DNA of 64,000 nucleotides from Siderastrea siderea. Lineage: Eukaryota; Cnidaria; Anthozoa; Scleractinia; Rhizangiidae. The stretch's first letter is position 1. Each line of letters opens with the position of its first letter. Where the stretch lies: NCBI GenBank assembly GCA_964030785.1, contig OZ034968.1, forward strand, positions 74,818,427 through 74,882,426, written 5' to 3'. Of this stretch, positions 1 through 12,165 are shown in pieces. A model generated the notes under the pieces. The model ran no database searches, was not told where the DNA came from, and worked only from the letters and a program-made list of their open reading frames with translations. The translations under genes and the position numbers were made by a program.

Positions 1-446
1 CTTTCTTCGCTCAGGTGTTAAATGGCTACGGACAAACCGTTACGGACTCAAGGCGAATGATACTCCAATCTGCTTCATGCTGCAAAAAACTGCAATTATG
101 TTCTCGTTGGGTACCCTAGGCCCAAGAAGGACTTACACTTTACAGCAGGCATTGAAAACTGAAGCTGTCTTTTGTATGCGGGCTCATTTCGTTATTTTTC
201 TTCACTGGGGGCTTGAGGTAACCAATGTTCAGTTTTTAATGAGGCTTTTATTTTAACAGAGTAAAATATCTTATAAAAAGATCCGAGTAATGAAAATTAA
301 GATTCTTGCAACATCCACAAAAATCTGGAGCTTCAAGACCTCAAAAATGATAACAAGATCCTTATCAAAGGATCCTCAACAAGATCCCTGAAGACCTTAT
401 GTGGATCTTTAAAGGTCTCCACAGGTATTTGATATTCACCATGGAA
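1..446. other. No gene seen; region downstream of the DHRS7-like gene
   Basis: AT-rich sequence with no coding signal on either strand. It lies 3' of the minus-strand DHRS7-like gene and may include its 3' UTR. On the minus strand an AATAAA-type hexamer can be read near position 250, but nothing shows that it is used. Confidence 0.4.
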
Positions 447-836
447 GGCTAATTTTCTTTTTACGCCCACTTCAAGATGGCAGACAGTTAACGTTTATCG
501 CAGAAAAAAAGGAAAAAACTGTTCAAACAATTCAAAAATTGGTTGCATTCAAACCAATTCTCTGTCTCTGTTCTAAATTTACACTACCGAAATGTTAGTT
601 TCTCGAAGTAGTTTTTTTTTACCGTTCCCATCGTGACACTATGCATTATGCGAACACTCGTCGTTTTCAAATTATAATCAACCAACACAGACCTATCGCT
701 GAAGCCAGACAGTAAAACAGTGCTCAATTTTAAATGTTTGACGCTTTATGAACTTGAAAACGTAACAGGTTGTTCAATACAATGAATACCCTTGCAAATG
801 TCCGCCATCTTGAAGTGGGCGTAAAAAAAATTAGCC
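447..836. mobile_element. MITE-like inverted-repeat element
   Basis: The two ends are inverted repeats of about 40 bp. The left arm begins GGCTAATTTT and runs through TACGCCCACTTCAAGATGGC. The right arm is its reverse complement, ending near 836. The 390-bp interior has no ORF, which fits a non-autonomous DNA transposon. No clear target-site duplication was found. It lies just downstream of the DHRS7-like stop codon, so it is probably in that gene's 3' UTR or flank. Confidence 0.6.
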
Positions 837-872
837 CGGGGAGGGCCATATCAAGTGAAGAGACTCAACTTG

Positions 873-1718
873 TTAACATTGACATATTAGCCTTGGGTTT
901 CTGTTTATCCATACATACCACTTAAAGAGGTTTGGAAAGTACTGGTTTATATAGACATATAGAAGGCCTGGGTATTCTGATATCCAGACTTCATCCAAGT
1001 TGTTAGCCATGCTCACTGTCATTAACTTTGCACAGCGTTCAGTCGGCATTCGAACCAGTCCATCCTTATAACGCGGTGAATCTTTAAAGAACTGCAAGAA
1101 CAAAAAACAATTCTCAAGCCAGTGGAAAGAGTGACCAGGGTTCGTCTCAAGAAAAATCTTTGCAAACACTAGTGAGAAGAAGTATTTACAACTCTGTGTA
1201 TTGCTTTACTTTAGACTGATATTTTGTGAATGCTTCAGTTCGAATCTAACCCCGTACTACTGCACCTACAGTCTTTTTATTCAGCAGTCTTGGTAAACGC
1301 AAAACTGGATTATTTGATAAAAATATAACGAAATACAGCCTCTTTATCACAATTATTGTTGTAGCTAGCATGGTGACACTTGCCTTTGGACTTTTCTCTT
1401 GTTATATAAGGGAACATGCACATTACTTCTACATTACGCCTAAATCCTGTTAACTTTAATCTGAAGACCTACGGGTCTAGAGCCCTTGCTGTTTCTGCTC
1501 CTGACCTTTGGAACAGCTTACCTGATAACATCCGTTCATGTGACAATTTAAGTACTTTTAAATCTAAACTTAAGACCTATCTTTTTAAAAAAGAATGTCA
1601 CTCTTAGTGAGGCTTATTTTTGTTTTAACATTAGTTTACCTTTGTATTTTATTCTTAACCTTTAGTGAAGCGCCTAAAGCAGGACTGGATAGGCGTTTGA
1701 TTATTTTAACTATTATTA

Positions 1719-1776
<58 letters not shown>

Positions 1777-4700
1777 CATTATTATTATTATTAACATGCC
1801 CCCCTGCAGACAGCCACTGATATTCATCAGTGCTCCCCTTTATATGAGTGTCCAATTACAAGTATGCCCGTCCTGTACTGAAGAGTGTGCCAACTGGTCG
1901 GGTGGGTAAGTGCCCGTTTTCCAATCAGTGCCCAATAAAACCTAATGTAGAAAAATGTACATTTAGGTCGTGTTCTACTGGGTTCAACCGTTTTTGGTTG
2001 GTTGAGTTGGTTGGGTTTTTTCGTGTTCTATTGGGGAAAAACCGTTTTCGGTTGGTTTGGTTGATCATCTTTTTCAACCAAAGCTCGGTTGAAACGGTTG
2101 AAAACGATGGCGTCATTATAATTTGCACGTAATCACACGTTAGCTGTCAGCCACAAACGTATTTCTTCCCATTCGAAAAATTTCTTTTTGTAAACTTGCT
2201 GTCTGATAAATTAGGGACGACATTCTCAAACTAGCCTGTAACACGAGTGGCAGTAACAATGTTGCTTGATATTCCACTTCAACGTCCGATTCACAATGTG
2301 GTGGAACCTTCTAACAGTTCTTGAAGGACAACCGATGCTACGAGTTGCGCTGCCGCCATCTTTCTTGTCAGAAAAAGTTCAGTCTGGAAATGACTATGCC
2401 CAGTCACAACTGCGTGTCAACCAAGAACGGTTGAAAAAAGTGTTCTATTGAAAACCTCAACCGTTTCAACCAAAACCGGTTTCGGTTGAAACGGTTGACC
2501 CCAGTAGAACACGACCTTACTGTATTGTTACTGTTCTTACTGTTTTATTTTCTGTTGATTTTCACTTAGCGCTATGATACACTCAGATGTTAACGTCAAA
2601 AAGAAATAAGTGCATCCCCAATAAATGCCCCGTGTCCAAAAAGCAGTATCCTTTAATGTGCTCCCAAAATAAAGTAAGTGATCCAGGCAGTAAACTGAAT
2701 CAGTACAATTGGTAATAGTCTTATGCATTAAAAATAATGTTTGGATTACAGCTGCAATGCTGCTTATTTTCTTACCATGTTTATATCCTCGGTAAAAGCA
2801 TACTTAGATATATGTGATTTGACAGGGCCTGGAAGGATGATCTGGACACCAATGTTGTGCTCCGCCAACTCCAGCCGAGCAGTGTCAAAATAGCCCTGGT
2901 GTAGAGAGTGTTAATGGTATTTCTTACAGCAGAGTCAGACCACTTTTAGCGATATTTTTTTTTATCCCAGGCCCAGCACTATTATGTAAATTCTCCTGAC
3001 TGGTCTCTATACATTTTGTTGAGGACTAGTTGGGAGAACTTGTCTAAACATTGACACAATTCATCTTTGGTGATAATTTCCTTAATTCTCGAGACCAAGA
3101 CGTGTCATAATGCACTGATATCATGAGGAGAAATTTGATGCTGATCACAAATGGGGCTAAAAGGGTTATTTAATAATAACTTATTAGTTATACATCAACT
3201 TCAATTTCCTGTGCAAATATTAAATGAGACATTTTTGCATATTCTCACTGGAGATTTCTGCCATGACAGACTAACTGATGAAGTATCTTGAAAGTTTAAC
3301 TCCCTTTTTTTAGGGTTTCCCCAATATGTTACCTAATTTTGTTTGCAGAATTTCTATTTCCCCTGTTTACTGTACATGGTGCTCTTGGTAATACCACAGT
3401 CCCACAGACATGGCAACTCTTTGAGAAAGATGGGCCCTACCAGAAGCGGGAAGGAAAGTGTATTGATGGTGTGAATTTCAGACCTTAGCCTGGTGCAAAT
3501 ATATTGGCAAGGTTGTTTTGATATATCTTACAAAAACCTCCAAATGACACCAAATTGTTGGAAACTACAGTCACATTTCAGGTGAATATGATCATTTTAC
3601 ATTAATTTTGCTTTTGAATTCCTATGCTGCAACCTGATAACGTTCTGTATAGTCCTCCAATTATTACACGTGAAAGAATTTAATCTCCTTCCTGACCATA
3701 GCAAACCTCATCCCCAGGTTCTTTTCAAAGATGAACTTACGGATGAGTAAATAGCCACAAATATACATGAGGTCAACACAGGTCAAAACAATGGTGTGTG
3801 GGAAATTAAGAAGTGAAATATGCAAGTATACTCATTTGCATTTTTTTAAAGCTACAGTCTGTTCTTCTTGTTATTTCCAATTTATTTGAATTCTGGCTGT
3901 TTTCCCAACAATTTAAAATCAATTTGTCTAAAAGTGGAGGTTCCTTTTAAGATTTCTGGGCATTGCAGTTGTTCAATAATTCTGTTGTTACAAGATTGCT
4001 CTATAATCCACATACCTGCAGTGCATGTTTGCTGGCACAATACGTAGCTTCATAAGGGAGCCCTGTCAAGAATTGAACAAAATATTTTTAAAAGTAGAAT
4101 GACTTTAATTTTGAGAACACCTTTCAATGGAAACATCCATAAATTTATATCATAAATTACAGTGCTGATAAGTAAGTCTGAAAATGCTAAATGGCTGAAC
4201 AGAAAGTGTAAAGCCATTATAACGGTTAGACTGTATAAATGTACCTTACTCAAAAAAAATCCTTTGTAACAGATGATGGAAGTTTCCATTGAAACATGTC
4301 ATCAAAATAATTTAAAGAAAGTCGTTCTACTTTTGAAACCCTTGATTTTCCTGCTTGCATGAAATGATTGACACAACCATTCAAAATATCTTGTCTAATT
4401 ATCTGATTTGCTGACATGCATGCTTACCACACAATTCATTTAGTTAATTGCCCCAAATGTGACATGCATCTAATTTCTCCTTACAGTGGCACAACTTGAT
4501 TATACATACAGGTCATGAGAAATAAGAAAATGATCACCAAGGATAAGATGTCTTGATGTGTAAGCAAATTCTCCCAACTAGTACCATAAAAAATATATGG
4601 AGAACAGTGCGGAGAATATGTATGTTGATATTGGGGGCTTAAAGGGTTAATAACATGGCAAGGTCAGGATGTCTCTAAAATTACAAAGAAATATTTCAGT

Positions 4701-6419
4701 AGCAGTGATAAATTCATAAAATATGTTGCACAGATCAGACTTGTATGGATCTTTTATAGATTTATTATTTCATTAATTTTAGTCTGATTTTTAACAAAAC
4801 GTTTTACACCATAATACTGTAAATCACTTGATGTTGCAAAAAGAAAACATGAAAGCATTAACAACACCAGCCAGAACTGAACAAGAGTATTCAGATTAAG
4901 GTGATACTTAATGCAGCTATTTATTGGAGTGGAGGCTTCTGTTACCAGTCAAATTTTCAGCACGTATGTGTTCACCCATTTCAGTAATTGCTAATTTTCT
5001 AAATAAGGAATTCAATGATTTGGACAAACAACTAAGAGGAGCAATAGAGCTGTAAGAACACCCTCCACTGTACAAAGGCCCTCTTCTTTAAGAACATGTG
5101 GATATTTGCATCAAAAAAATAGATTTCTGTTATTACACGTAAGTTGAATGAGTTTCAAAACTTCAACATTTATTGTGTTTACCATGAAGAAGTTTTCACA
5201 AAAACAGTAATTGCATAGAAATAACTGCACAGTTGACAACTGAAGTTAAGCTTCAATATTATGCTTGCACCTATTTTTTGAAACTTTAGGTTTAGCACTG
5301 TTTCTGGCAAAAAGGGCAGCATGTAACTTTACCCTTGCAACTCCCAGTACTAGCAATAGTGAATGTAATTACCATATTTTCCCAGGACACTGCTTACAAC
5401 AACAATCTGTCCCTCGCCGCGCTCTATCATGTGTGGAAGAATTGCCTTTGTCAAGGAGATAGTCCCAACAGTGTTCAAATCCAGAAGGGCCATGTCTACT
5501 TCCAGGGGTGTTTTTTCCACCAGAGATCTTTGCGACCGGGCACCATTATTGACCAAAATATCAACCTACAAAGACATTTAGTTAATACAGCTGGAGTTTT
5601 GGATACATGTACAGCAACTGCTCACCTGCTTATCTTAAAACCATAAGAAACCATAGGAACTCTGTGAACCTCCCTAGAAATGAACCTAACCGGCACCCTG
5701 TACTAAATATTGGTGTGAAAGGCTGATTGGTTACTATTAATTTTAGTGCATGCTGGTAGTTTTGAATTACAGGAGATATTCCTGCTAGTTTTGTTTTAGT
5801 TATTTGAAGGGATTTGCAAATAGTCTCCTTAGAAAAAAATTAATGTCACTTGCTTAAGCACAAATATGCTGGCATGCTGTTACAGGAAATAAAATCCAAA
5901 AGAGCTGATCAGCTTGGAAAAATAGTGTAACACTTGGGACCACTGGGAAGATTGGTACAAGGAAAATGAACTGTTTCTCTTGTAGCAGGCAAGCATAATG
6001 TCTGTTTGTTGGGTGAGCACGATGACAAAACTCTGTAGATAAGGTCTAAAAATCCTTTCCCCCACTGTCTTTGAGCTGGTGTTGATAAGGTCTCACCGCC
6101 ATCTGTTTTGAATATTTAATATTCAGTTTACAATTTATTATTCAGTAAGAACAATGTTAAACAGGAGCTGAGAAATAACCAGTGAGGCCTATAGTGCTTA
6201 GTTGGTTTTAATCACCTTTTGTCCAATAAATGCAGTTGTTTTTATTTAATATATTCTCCACGTCAGTAATTGTACAAGTTCCCTCGTAAGGCAAAAACCA
6301 GGGTCATTTAGTAAATAAACCCTTCTTATGGCTGGTATATCAGAGGATTATGCCCAAGGCTCAAAGATTGTCCAAAAAATGAACAGTTGGCTGAAGGCAA
6401 CTGTGAAATTTTGAGAACT

Positions 6420-6450
<31 letters not shown>

Positions 6451-7830
6451 TACCAGCAAGCCAGGAAGGAGTTTATTTATTTTATAACCCTCCGATTAAT
6501 TTCTACAATGTACATGCTTTATTGTGACAAAGAAAAAACATTCAAGGGTCATGGCACATTCACAGCTAAACAAATCCAAGCTCAGGTTAGTTCACTCACT
6601 TTTCTTACACCGTAATGTGATTAGACCTGAAAAGTTAAAACCTGAAAAAGCGACTTCTTTTCTTTTTTTTTTTCTCATCAATAAAATAAGACGATGAATA
6701 TCAAGTCAGACGATTTTGTACCACCTGATATGTTTCGTCCAATGAGCACACCTGGATATTAATTGGGGGGTTATGATTGCTGATAACCTGTGTGAACAAG
6801 CCAATCAGAACTGAAACTAGAAAATCAAAACTGAGGTTGCATACATGTTTAACAAGTAAACATCGCTAAAGACGAGATCTCTTTTTTTGTTAAAGTTTCA
6901 AGGATGTTAGCTTTTCTTTACAGCTACACTGTAAATTCAACATGAATAATTAAAAAAAGTTTGCGTATACACTTATGTAACCATGTGTGTTTTGACAATA
7001 ACTTTGCATGAGTAAACAAAGTAAATTAAGTGGTGCGAGCTGTCTACCTAATAAAAATCCTTCTACACTGTACTTTTAACTGCTATTATTGACATTTATT
7101 CATTTAGTATTTTATTTATTTTTTTATTATTATTTTTTTTTACCTTTCCAAAATGCTCGAGTACATCTTGGGCAAGTTGTTGATGAGTATCAAATTTTTG
7201 CAAGTCCAAAGGAAGCACAAGGATATCCTGGTCTTTCTTAAATGATGAATTAAGAGCAATGGAAATAGCTGACAAATAAACAAACAACCAAAAAACAAAC
7301 CAAAATAAATAGGTTATTGTGATCACAGGTGGAATACCAATATCAAAGAGGGTGAGGTGCGGATTGCGGAAAAAATAATTCAACGCTATAAAGAACGAGG
7401 CGTGAAACAAATAAGCACTATTGTTATTCAATGAGATGCAAACAAGTGTAGAGGAGCTTTTCTGCAAACCCGCACCTTATACAAAAGAGTATTTAGGTGG
7501 TGAAAGGAGAAGGGACAAATTCAATTTCAATTATCGCAGTCTCCGGCAGTTAAGTTTACCTGCACATTTTTCTTTGACTCTCTCTAATTCTTTTTTTCGT
7601 CTTGCGGAAAGCACCAATTTACAGCCACATTTTGCCAGTTCATAAGCTAAATATTCGCCGATACCACTTGAAGCTCCCGTGATCCACACAACTTTCCCGC
7701 GCAATGCAACGGCGGGATTTTCACCAAACACCTCGTAAATCATTAGCGGAAAATCTGCATCTTGAAATTTAACTAGTAAGAAACACACAAGAGGAAAGAA
7801 AACTGCGAGAATCAAAAGAGTACGACCCAT
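873..7830 (-). CDS. DHRS7: DHRS7-like short-chain dehydrogenase/reductase, six exons, complete
   Basis: NAD(P)-dependent oxidoreductase of the SDR family, probably anchored to the ER membrane; vertebrate DHRS7 reduces retinoids and steroids. Minus-strand coding exons: 7560-7830, 7144-7268, 5373-5565, 4016-4062, 2776-2895, 873-1091. All introns are GT-AG and the phases join to 324 codons plus TAA. Residues 1-21 are a hydrophobic N-terminal anchor. Rossmann motif TGASSGIG is at 51-58, NNG at 138-140, the structural Asn at 163 (LNTVG), Ser 190/191, and the catalytic pair YCASK at 204-208. The last exon carries the RCAKLM...[13 protein letters not shown] block typical of DHRS7. Human DHRS7 is slightly longer (about 339 aa), and the C-terminus here ends early after WINRNPR. 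The start is the first Met before the anchor. Introns hold a LINE fragment and several MITEs. Confidence 0.93.
1416..1607 (+). pseudogene. 3' end of a non-LTR retrotransposon (CR1/L2-like) reverse-transcriptase ORF
   Basis: The short ORF carries the C-terminal signature of LINE ORF2 proteins: [18 protein letters not shown], followed by a basic [10 protein letters not shown] tail and a stop. Only the extreme 3' end is present, so this is a 5'-truncated copy. It lies in the last intron of the DHRS7-like gene on the opposite strand. An ATT microsatellite about 100 bp downstream fits the simple-repeat 3' tails of CR1/L2-type elements. Confidence 0.75.
1709..1794. repeat. (ATT)n microsatellite
   Basis: About 85 bp of nearly pure ATT repeat. 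The poly-isoleucine reading frames through it are artefacts. It probably derives from the tail of the adjacent LINE 3' end. Confidence 0.95.
1966..2516. mobile_element. PIF/Harbinger-type MITE with TTA target duplication
   Basis: The termini are inverted repeats beginning GGTCGTGTTCTACTGGG and ending with the reverse complement. The 551-bp element is flanked on both sides by TTA (1963-1965 and 2517-2519), the 3-bp TWA duplication expected of PIF/Harbinger. The subterminal regions hold many short inverted copies of CGGTTGAAACGGTTG. There is no coding capacity. It sits in the last intron of the DHRS7-like gene. Confidence 0.75.
2900..4000. other. DHRS7-like intron 4; no gene seen
   Basis: AT-rich intron between exons 5 and 4. 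Blocks near 2990-3170 resemble sequence near 4560-4650: both carry a CTAGTTGGGAGAA-like string in opposite orientation and a GGGCT(T/A)AAAGGGTTA string. They are probably fragments of one dispersed repeat. Confidence 0.35.
6310..6482. mobile_element. Palindromic MITE in DHRS7-like intron 2
   Basis: Long inverted repeats of about 55 bp. The left arm contains GGTATATCAGAGGATTATGC and the right arm its imperfect reverse complement, separated by a short loop. There is no ORF. The target duplication could not be fixed. The element lies between exons 3 and 2 of the DHRS7-like gene. Confidence 0.65.
7356..7476. mobile_element. Short MITE, family sister of the copy at 44852-44982
   Basis: The ends are inverted repeats (GGTGCGGATTGCGGAAAA on the left, AACCCGCACC on the right). 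The interior is closely similar to the element at 44852-44982, so they are two copies of one family. Flanking CAAAGAG and CAAAAGAG are a possible imperfect target duplication. It lies in DHRS7-like intron 1. Confidence 0.7.
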
Positions 7831-8134
7831 CTTCCTCGATTCATGCAGTCAGCGTGTTGTTGTCCGTGTTGTATAAGAGGTAATTATGTCAATCACGTGA
7901 CGACTGTCACGGTTTTTAATGTCACGCTTCGTGACAGCATCAACCCCGTTCCCTTCGTTCCCTTGGACAATTTCTTTCTCTACTTTTTACATTTATAATG
8001 TTTAGATTCACATCTTGGATTGTCTAACCAAGAGGTCGAAGTTGCTGCAAAAGGACAAAATGGAACAAAACGGACCCCAGTGTTCCTAAGAGAATCTTAG
8101 CAAAATGTTGAAGCAAAATGTAGGAGTTAGTTTC

Positions 8135-8352
8135 TTAGACTCGTACCCAGTCGCCCCTCTTGTCCGCGCTGTGGTTTATGGGTAGGATTTGATGAGTTCG
8201 CGGTGCATCAAGGGAAGAACGGAAGAAAATTGCGAAGCGTCGTCACTTTTTCTCCGTCCTTTCCAAAAGGCTTTGCGATCCTTTACGCGCATTGATCGCC
8301 TTCCCATATTCCAATGAAAAGGAATAAATAAGTGCCGACTGGGTACGAGTCT
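8135..8352. mobile_element. Mutator-like MITE with 9-bp target duplication
   Basis: Inverted termini of about 17 bp (AGACTCGTACCCAGTCG and its complement) bound a 218-bp element. Both flanks read GTTAGTTTC (8126-8134 and 8353-8361), a perfect 9-bp direct duplication typical of Mutator-like transposition. The minus-strand ORF across it looks incidental. Confidence 0.75.
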
Positions 8353-8441
8353 GTTAGTTTCCAAAGAAACTGCGGGACACGAAAATTTGGATTTATCAAG
8401 CGAGATCATATGTTAAGTTGGCCACCGTAAAGAAATTCAAA

Positions 8442-8483
8442 AGCTGACGTTTCGAGAGTTATCCGTTCGCCAGAGCGAATCAA
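8442..8483 (-). ncRNA. Degenerate hammerhead-like motif, possibly from a Penelope-like or related retroelement
   Basis: Read on the minus strand, the block has the order CTGGCGA, a short potential stem, CGAAAC, then GTCAGC. This resembles a hammerhead core (CUGANGA, stem II, GAAA, cleavage site) with one core substitution. Short-stem-III hammerheads are known in Penelope-like elements. The copy looks inactive, and the call is tentative. Confidence 0.25.
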
Positions 8484-8484
8484 A

Positions 8485-8873
8485 TAAAGAAAAGCCTTGA
8501 TGGTCAAATTTGAAAAAGATGGGTTCCTTGAGGAAAGATCCATACCAGAATTTTAGCTTAGCTGGGTTGAGGAACTTGACATGTACAGTGTCGACGTTTC
8601 TTGCGAGCTACTACCAGGCGACCCACGCACTAAATGGAAAGTTTTTGATCAAGTCTTCAAACATTTTCGATGCCTTTTACCGATGATCTCTGGACAAGAG
8701 AGGATAAGCTCTGGACTATTGCCCTTCGGCTAGCTCACCAAAGACTTTCAAAGATTACTCAGAGGCTACTTAAACGTTTCCCATAAGTTTGCAAACAATG
8801 CCGAAGACGATGTCAGAAATATTATGTATGCCGGTAGATCCCAGCTACAAGTCCACCCTCGGTTACAGTCACA
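8485..8873. other. No gene recognised
   Basis: Moderately GC-balanced sequence with only a 50-codon open frame starting near 8581, which I do not recognise. It could be decayed repeat sequence following the hammerhead-like block. Confidence 0.3.
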
Positions 8874-8922
8874 CCCCCCCCCCCCCCCTCCACACACACA
8901 TACACACACACACACACACACC
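8874..8922. repeat. Poly-C followed by (CA)n microsatellite
   Basis: About 15 C residues run into a CA dinucleotide repeat. Confidence 0.95.
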
Positions 8923-8929
8923 AAACAAC

Positions 8930-10860
8930 AAGTTTAGAAAGTTGTTTTGATGAGCGTGGGGTTATAACTTGGGTGTCAAGATATCAGTAAAGGCTGCAAT
9001 TCTGGTCAATAATACGTTGGACAGCTTTTTTGAAAAAACACTCCCGTATAGTAGTACTAAGAATAAGTTTGTTTGTCCTATTATGTCGCACCCGCCAGCA
9101 CCCAGCTGGCGGGCAGGTGGCTGTGACACAAAATAGACTGCAATTCCCATGGGGAAGCACAACTGTTTTTAATGATTTGAACTGTTTTGTCCTCCTGTGT
9201 GTGCATACTGTCACAAGATAAAATACCTATATATCCAATACAAAATTCTGCTATTTTTCTGTCTTTTTGAAACTAATACTTTTATGTGGCCTTGATCCCT
9301 TGATTAACCATAAAGCAAAAACAGGGCAAGCATGTGTTACGTGGAAACGATAGAGTTATAAAAGCTGTAATTTGTCATAGTGAGTGCACATGCTTGAAGG
9401 ATTTTTCTGTTCTAGAATCTGGGAAAATTGAAAATTCCTTTATTTTGGGCGAGGCTTAGCGTTCCCCGTTATATGGACGCATAAAACAGGCTACCTTTTT
9501 AATAATAAGAGTTTTTCATTTGGTTTAATTCAATTATGAACTTGTAGTTGCTTGCGAGCCACCTTTTATGACTTTTATCAGGACAAGTTCGGCCTTAACT
9601 TCGCATATCTCTCTCGATCTTACAACTTTATGGCCTTGCTAGAATGTCCCCGTAGGGCGTTTAGATGTCCATCGTGAAATACTCTCCTATCACATATCAG
9701 GATTTCCTTCCACTTTACTCTTCATCTAAACGCGTTCTGGTGTCTTACGGTTAGGAACTGTTCCATGATTTTGACTCTGACTACCCGAGCACTTCTGTAT
9801 CTGGATGCCACTGTGTCTTGCGTGGAACCTTCCCTGTGATTTTTGTCCACTGTAGTAGTAATTCTGTGTATTCCTTTTGATGTTGGAAGTGAAACAAACA
9901 AACGAACGAACGAACAAACCAACAAAAACAGCAAACAAAATAAAATTGACATAGACATAATAACTAAGTTCTGTATCACAGTCATGAAAATACTTTGTCT
10001 TTCTAATGCAAAAAATGGCAGGTTGCACAAAGGGTACATTTGGAATGAGTGTGAGTACAATAGTAAGGGACACGTATTATATTGTCAAATGATAACAATC
10101 GTCAGCAATGAAAAATATTTATAGCGCATTTATTTTGAGTTGAAACGGTTAAGGAAGGTTTATTTGGTGTTGGGAAGCCCGCCTATCAGCGCACAGTGCT
10201 CGTTTTTGGCAATTTTCGCTCAAAATTTAGCGTTGTACAATAAAAACAAGAGTCCTTCTGTGTCAGGCCCAGTGTGTGATAGGTTCCCTATCACACATTG
10301 TGAGCATCAAATTTCCTCGGGCAACCTATCACACGATAGCGCCTTTGACAGAAGAACTCTATTGTTAAATTAGGGGATAAAATATTTAAAAGTTTAACGG
10401 TTCGTCCTCCCAATTGTGCATTTAACCTAGTACTCATCTAAACACTGACCAAACGCTGTTTTCTCCTGGTGTAAATTTGGTGTAAGCAGGTGTTCTGTTT
10501 TAAGTTGTCGCTCGGAAACGAACCTTTAAGTAAAGTAATTTTGGTAATTGGTTTTTCCTAGATTATTTACAATAAAACCATATTGCATTTTACTGGTTTG
10601 ACCTCTGCTTCGGCTATTCTCTGGAAATAGTTTTCTTCTTGTTCCATTTCGTCATTTTTGGTAAAATTGCACCGTGTCTCTCACCGAATTTATACCAGCC
10701 GATTTCTACTTTAAATTACTTTTGTCGAGCTTATTTAAATAATAATAATAATTGAAAACTCTCTCCAGTCTAAAGGTGTTAGTTGGAGTAAATATCTTCT
10801 GTATTAGGATCACGTACTGAATTCCTAATTACAACTCCGAGACTTGTGAACGTGTACTCA
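8930..10860. other. Intergenic; no gene recognised
   Basis: Several short open frames occur on both strands, but none has a recognisable motif. A small (AAAC/AACG)n simple repeat lies near 9894-9930. A short inverted repeat GTGTGATAGG/CCTATCACAC occurs at 10270-10335. Confidence 0.4.
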
Positions 10861-11019
10861 GTAATTTATGGAAAAAGGCGTGGACTTGTAGTACCGCCTT
10901 TCTTCTTCTCTCGCTACCTCAGGCAACGATCGCTCTCAGCTCCAGATGTGGTATTCACCTCTACAGTCGCCACCAGCACCTAGCCCCCCGTTAATGCAGT
11001 GGATTCTCAGGTTAGTCTC

Positions 11020-11474
11020 CTAGCCTTTATGTCAATGGATCTCTTCAGAATCGCAGCGCTCTAATGTTGGTTGATACCGGTGCTTCGGTCACTGCAGTAA
11101 GTAACACTTTCATTTCAACATTGTTCGTACCACCTCAACTTCAGCGGTCTTCTCTTCCATCAATCCGTACGGTTAGTGGTGAGCATCTCCCCGTCTTGGG
11201 CCAAGCCACCCTTACCTTCACGATAGGTGCACAGCCATACCCTTTTGAAGTACTCGTAATCGATAATCTTACTTATCCAGTTGTTCTTGGTAGAGATTTC
11301 CTTATGCATTTTGGATCTGTGATTGATTTACAAGGACATACCTTGACACTTGCTGGACACTTTTCGGCACCATTGTGTTCCTCTTCCCTGCCTACAATTA
11401 ACAATTCCACTAATCACGACCCAGTTACTGTGTATGCTTTCGCCACCTACCTACATTCTACCACCCATGTCTGA
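11020..11474 (+). pseudogene. Retropepsin (aspartic protease) domain of Ty3/gypsy copy 1
   Basis: The frame opens with YVNGSL and the catalytic motif LVDTGAS, followed by the second strand ILGRDF-like block (VVLGRDFLMHFG). These are the diagnostic features of an LTR-retrotransposon aspartic protease, which cleaves the Gag-Pol polyprotein. An in-frame stop lies just upstream near 11010, and no gag is attached, so this is a 5'-truncated copy. The next segment continues in another frame, so at least one frameshift separates protease from RT. Confidence 0.85.
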
Positions 11475-12165
11475 GTCTGTTATTCCGGTTTATCCAAAGA
11501 CTTCTTTACCGATAGGAAGGACCGGTTTAATGGAGCCTAATTCCCACCTTGCAGAACGCTACCACGTCTGTGGTGCTTTTCAGCTTGCCAGTTTCTCGAA
11601 AACTGAAACTTTTCCATTTCAGATTCTTAACCGCACTCACAAGCCTGTGACAACATATTGCCGCTCCTCTATAGGAACTTTTACCCCATCTGCTGCTTCT
11701 ATGTCTGTCACTGCTACTGCAGATTCACCTACGCAACCCCTCCATCTTTGGAGGATGAGGAGACTGTGCCTTTAGACTTTACATCTACAACTTTAGATGA
11801 ACAACTTTATCTCAACTCAAATCTTGAATTGCTGAATATCGTGACATATTTGCTTTGAAGCCAGAGGAGCTTGGGTGTACGGGTTCAGTGCAGCACCTTA
11901 TTGACATTGGAGATCGCCTTCCTATTTGACAACGACCTTATCGTGTCTCTGAGGCCCAACGTGGTATTGCTGAAGAACATGTTACTGATATGTTATATAG
12001 GGATGTAATTCAACCAAGTACAATCCCCTGGGCAGCCCCAATTATCTTAGTTAAGAAAAAAGACGGTACAGATAGATTCGTGGTCGATTTTCGCAGACTC
12101 AACGCTGTTACGCGCAAGGATTCGCACCCACTACCACGCATTGACGACGCATTTATGCGCATTCA
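11475..12165 (+). pseudogene. Protease-RT linker and N-terminal fingers of RT, Ty3/gypsy copy 1
   Basis: An open segment (about 11460-11770) resembles the linker that follows protease in Ty3/gypsy pol (PVYPKTSLP, GLMEP, PVTTY-like). A frameshift and an in-frame stop near 11926 follow. The RT start (IQPSTIPWAAPIILVKKKDG, then FRRLNAVT and PLPRIDDA) runs to about 12165. The polymerase core with YLDD is missing: the sequence jumps directly to a chromodomain. This is an internal deletion of roughly 3 kb relative to the fuller copy at 13112. Confidence 0.8.

Noticed and set aside
1595..1909. Poly-isoleucine ORFs on both strands
   Set aside because: They are translations of an (ATT)n microsatellite.
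5265..5646. Plus-strand ORFs over 5265-5646
   Set aside because: They are shadows of DHRS7 exon 3 on the minus strand.
8176..8409. 77-codon minus-strand ORF
   Set aside because: It lies mostly inside the 218-bp MITE and its border.
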